Below, piece after piece: positions 12,147-14,698 of a stretch of 14,698 nt of DNA. The DNA is taken from contig JAZOAC010000056.1 in NCBI GenBank assembly GCA_045595285.1, positions 1-14,698 on the forward strand, given 5' to 3'. Source of the stretch: UBA1731 sp045595285 (GTDB lineage: Bacteria; Verrucomicrobiota; Kiritimatiellia; RFP12; UBA1067). The notes under the pieces were generated by a model. That model ran no database searches. It worked only from the letters and a program-made list of their open reading frames with translations, and had not been told where the DNA came from. The translations under genes and the position numbers were made by a program. How positions within the stretch are numbered: the stretch's first letter is position 1; every line of letters starts with the position of its first letter.

Positions 12147-14093
12147 CTAATCTTTTGCCGCATGGTGTCCCGATATCCGCCAAACCCGCGTTTCTCCGCG
12201 CTTCAATGACACCTTTATCACGGCTGCGTCTTTCTGCGGCGGCATCATTCCAAAGATTTCACAAGAGTCTCCCGGTTGGGGCAGGATCACTGTTTTTTCG
12301 CCATCGACAGCGGCATGCACCATCACATAGCCACGTCCGGCCGCAAGCACGTCGTCGGTATCAAGATAGATGTGCACTCCGGCAGTGCGCAAAGCGACGC
12401 GCATTTCCGACGGTTTCCGGGGAGGCATCGACATGAACACGCTTCGCCAGCCGTCTCGCTCGCACACCGGACTTGCCGACGGTGCAAGCATCCGGCGACA
12501 AGGCGGATTTTCGCCAAATTCCTGCCACTTGACGGAAACTCCTGTCAATTCTGAAACCCTTGATGCGCATCCCTCATCAACGCAATCATAATACCCAGGC
12601 GCACAGAACCATATTGCCGTTCTGCCGGAACGCCGCACGACCGCCTTTATCCTCTCGCGCATTTCCACAGAGAGCGTGAACAGATTTGGGAATATATATA
12701 CCTTGTAGTCCGGAAGCCGCGCATCGGCAATATCAGCGAGTTCATAAGAATCGAAAGGAACTCCGCAAAACGGGAGCAGATCACGATGCACATCCACGTA
12801 TGCGGCCGTAGTCATATACGAGGCGTGTGTCGCACCTCTTGCTGCTGTCACGTACTCATCGGCGGCGGTAAATACAGCCACTTCCGCCGGCTGCCACTTG
12901 GCGCTTTCCAGCGTCATCGCTGATTCGGCAGCACCAATGCGGATCGACTCCATGATCTCTGGTGCGGAAAAAGTATTGTTGCCTCCCAGCATGAACCACC
13001 AGTTCTCCCATCCTCCGCACAGACTCTTTCCAATGGATCTGCGAACAAGAGCGATCGATTCATTGAGGGAACGTCGCCGTGTCTGCGGTACGGGAGCGAA
13101 TGCTTCATCAGAAAGGAAGGTGCGATAATCGCTCTCCTCGAAAAACACCGCATTGTGCAGACGGTAGGATGCCTGAAAAAACGACTGAGACCGTCCCGCC
13201 TGCCCGATCTCGCGATGTATGTAATAGCATGGCGGAGCGGCGAAGAAATCCACCTTCCTGGATCTCAGGACTCGCGACACCTTCCCATGGCTGGCGGAGT
13301 AGTAACCGAAGAAAGCTCCTACGAGTTTTCGTCCTCCGGTGCATTCCTTTACGCAAGATGCCGCATCAATGAGCATATCTGCAACAGCATCGGCTAGGAC
13401 GTCGACATCGCGTTTTCTTGCCGCGAATTTAGAATATGGAGCCAATGCATCAAGGATATCGCATTCAGCATTGGCAAAAAGGTTTGTGTTTTTCCAACCG
13501 CTGGTGAGCCATTCGCCACAGTGGAAGGCCCCAAGATGATACCCTATTACCTTGTCGGCATAATCAGACTTCTCCACATGTGCAATCATGTCTTTGATCA
13601 TACCTCGATATAGTTTACGCCATGCCGTCGAATCAGGACGAGGCGTACGGACGCTCCGTCCGGGGATCATGTCCACCTCCATGACTTCTTCCGGATGACG
13701 ATCGCTCCATTTTGCGGGAGGGTCGATCTTTATGCGGGGAAAGATCAATTCTTGCGGCGAAGCGTCTATCAACCCACGGACGATAGCATCGAACAGTTCA
13801 AAGTCATATACCCCTTCATCAATCCACCACTGCCGAGGATTGTAGCGTCTGTCATGCATCGTCCAGACATCGCTGGCGAAACGGACACCGGCTTCGCCGA
13901 AATTCTTCAGCACCGGAAGCGCCGCACCCGGCTTCCCCGCAGGGGACGGCATGACGGCGGTTGCCGCAACCGGCTTGCCGTCCACCGCAAAACGAGGCAC
14001 GCCGGCGACATTGACCACCGACATGTCGGCGGAATACGCCGTTGTCAATACACACACGGCAAATGCCGCCGCTAGCATTCCTTCGTCAATCAT
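12147..14093 (-). CDS. Exported GH42-like glycoside hydrolase
   Basis: A 648-residue protein that I read as a clan GH-A enzyme distantly like GH42 beta-galactosidases. A hydrophobic signal-like segment is at 7-21. VAGVPRFAVDGKP (29-41) opens the catalytic region, followed by a TIM barrel to about residue 390. Candidate acid/base is E194 in GYHLGAFHCGEW, and candidate nucleophile is E319 or E320 in AVFFEESDYR; GWENWWFML (361-369) looks like a barrel-end aromatic platform. Residues about 400-505 resemble the glutamine-amidotransferase-like GH42 trimerisation domain (VPFDSYELADI, DYKVYIFPNLFTLS, AIWFCAPGYY). A beta-rich C-terminal tail follows. The start is uncertain: ATG 14091-14093 has no Shine-Dalgarno and gives an acidic N-terminus (MIDEG). 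ATG 14076-14078 has GAAGGA immediately adjacent. It starts 53 bases after the preceding gene's stop, so cotranscription is likely. The family call is moderate and the substrate unknown. Confidence 0.72.
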   Translation of the reverse strand: MIDEGMLAAAFAVCVLTTAYSADMSVVNVAGVPRFAVDGKPVAATAVMPSPAGKPGAALPVLKNFGEAGVRFASDVWTMHDRRYNPRQWWIDEGVYDFELFDAIVRGLIDASPQELIFPRIKIDPPAKWSDRHPEEVMEVDMIPGRSVRTPRPDSTAWRKLYRGMIKDMIAHVEKSDYADKVIGYHLGAFHCGEWLTSGWKNTNLFANAECDILDALAPYSKFAARKRDVDVLADAVADMLIDAASCVKECTGGRKLVGAFFGYYSASHGKVSRVLRSRKVDFFAAPPCYYIHREIGQAGRSQSFFQASYRLHNAVFFEESDYRTFLSDEAFAPVPQTRRRSLNESIALVRRSIGKSLCGGWENWWFMLGGNNTFSAPEIMESIRIGAAESAMTLESAKWQPAEVAVFTAADEYVTAARGATHASYMTTAAYVDVHRDLLPFCGVPFDSYELADIADARLPDYKVYIFPNLFTLSVEMRERIKAVVRRSGRTAIWFCAPGYYDCVDEGCASRVSELTGVSVKWQEFGENPPCRRMLAPSASPVCERDGWRSVFMSMPPRKPSEMRVALRTAGVHIYLDTDDVLAAGRGYVMVHAAVDGEKTVILPQPGDSCEIFGMMPPQKDAAVIKVSLKRGETRVWRISGHHAAKD

Positions 14094-14146
14094 AGAATTG
14101 TCTGAAACAGGGTTATCTCTCCTTAAACTTTTGCGGAGAGTTGTTG

Positions 14147-14698
14147 TCAAAGTCCTTCTGAGAGCTTGAACAGAGCCTTGCGGATTTTGTCGTAGTCTGC
14201 CATTCTCACATCGCCTTCCTTGATAAGTTCGGCAAGCTTCTTCTCCTTGCGCGACATATCCTCGCCCTTCGCCTTGCGCTCGGCAATGCGCTTCTGGCAC
14301 CACTTGACAAGCTTCATGTCGATAAGCCCCTGATACCATGCCTCCATGCGGCGGCTGGACGTGATCTGTCCGGTGCGTTCATTGTGGTAGGCGGAGTTCC
14401 AGTCGGCGCGGCTCTTCGACTTCGGGCTGTTCTTGTCGTACGAGTTGAACGAATCGCCGCTCTTGGCGATAAGTCCGTAAACCGCATAATATTCCCAGAA
14501 CCCGTGGTTCATGTTGAACCAGTATCCGCGGCGGTACTGCTCGGGCGCGTTCTGCTGCACGAAAACGGTGTAGCTGCCGATTTTCTTGCCGCTGTCGCGC
14601 AGACGGTCGGCCATTGCGATGTCGGCGCTTCCGTTCATGAAGCGGCGGATTTCCGGCTCCAGCATGTCAAAGTTGTCCAAGTAGTGCTGGAGGAACTC
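14147..14698 (-). CDS. Partial protein (C-terminal 183 residues), possible glycoside hydrolase tail
   Basis: The reading frame is open at the window edge, and no convincing start is visible (the first TTG is inside the frame), so this is the C-terminal end of a longer protein. It is not confidently recognised. Aromatic-rich segments such as GYWFNMNHGFWEYYAVYG, then SSRRMEAWYQGLIDMKLVKW, resemble the C-terminal part of DUF4091/GH123-like or related enzymes, where a motif like SxRWEAxREGxEDYEYL follows the barrel. A Lys/Glu-rich helical tail (KRIAERKAKGEDMSRKEKKLAEL) completes it. The exported GH42-like gene follows 53 bases downstream in the same direction, which supports a shared glycan-degrading role. 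This is inference. Confidence 0.6.
   Translation of the reverse strand, partial: EFLQHYLDNFDMLEPEIRRFMNGSADIAMADRLRDSGKKIGSYTVFVQQNAPEQYRRGYWFNMNHGFWEYYAVYGLIAKSGDSFNSYDKNSPKSKSRADWNSAYHNERTGQITSSRRMEAWYQGLIDMKLVKWCQKRIAERKAKGEDMSRKEKKLAELIKEGDVRMADYDKIRKALFKLSEGL

Noticed and set aside
14094..14339. 82-residue N-terminal extension of the GH42-like protein
   Set aside because: It overlaps the 3' end of the preceding gene in another frame, is Arg/Gln-rich without structure, and would place a hydrophobic export signal in mid-protein.
1..14698. Defence system, CRISPR, prophage or transposon
   Set aside because: No repeats with regular spacing, integrases, transposases, nuclease or toxin-antitoxin-like genes were seen; the genes are metabolic, repair, transport and glycan-degrading.

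Overview
The window looks like chromosome of a Gram-negative bacterium, most likely from the Verrucomicrobiota/Kiritimatiellota/Lentisphaerota group. This placement is an inference. It rests on a FadL-type outer-membrane barrel, a Tat-type lipoprotein, a compact alanyl-tRNA synthetase, a Bacteroidales-like glutamine synthetase, several exported glycoside hydrolases and mostly AAGGA/GGAGG ribosome-binding sites. No rRNA, tRNA, CRISPR array, insertion sequence or phage gene was seen. Nearly all genes lie on the minus strand; only ybaK and ung are on the plus strand.

Layout, read right to left along the minus strand. (a) 14698-12147: the 3' end of an unrecognised protein, possibly the C-terminus of a glycan-active TIM-barrel enzyme, followed by an exported GH42-like enzyme. 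(b) 11826-8959: an exported GH20 beta-N-acetylhexosaminidase, a patatin-like phospholipase and a YhcH/YiaL-family sugar protein. The first two are tightly coupled; yhcH may also have its own promoter. (c) 7791-8923, plus strand: a YbaK/ProX-type trans-editing deacylase and uracil-DNA glycosylase, translationally coupled, divergent from alaS. (d) 7619-4993: compact alaS, a likely attenuating terminator, then a TIGR02757-family protein. (e) 4807-2780: a TetR regulator followed by a FadL/OmpP1 porin. The porin promoter is a strong sigma70-type promoter overlain by a 27-bp palindrome, a good candidate for the TetR operator. (f) 2579-145: glnA and a Tat-exported metallophosphoesterase lipoprotein.

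The genes form small independent units: nitrogen assimilation, lipid uptake with its regulator, tRNA charging and proofreading, DNA repair, and glycan hydrolysis. The most distinctive signals are the porin operator, a recurring extended -10 promoter motif (TGG-TATAAT-like) about 25-28 bases upstream of several start codons, and an AlaRS lacking both the beta-barrel before the editing core and the C-Ala domain. I did not find a wholly new multi-gene system. The best candidates for new biology are the GH42-like enzyme with its truncated upstream partner, and the TetR-FadL regulatory unit.
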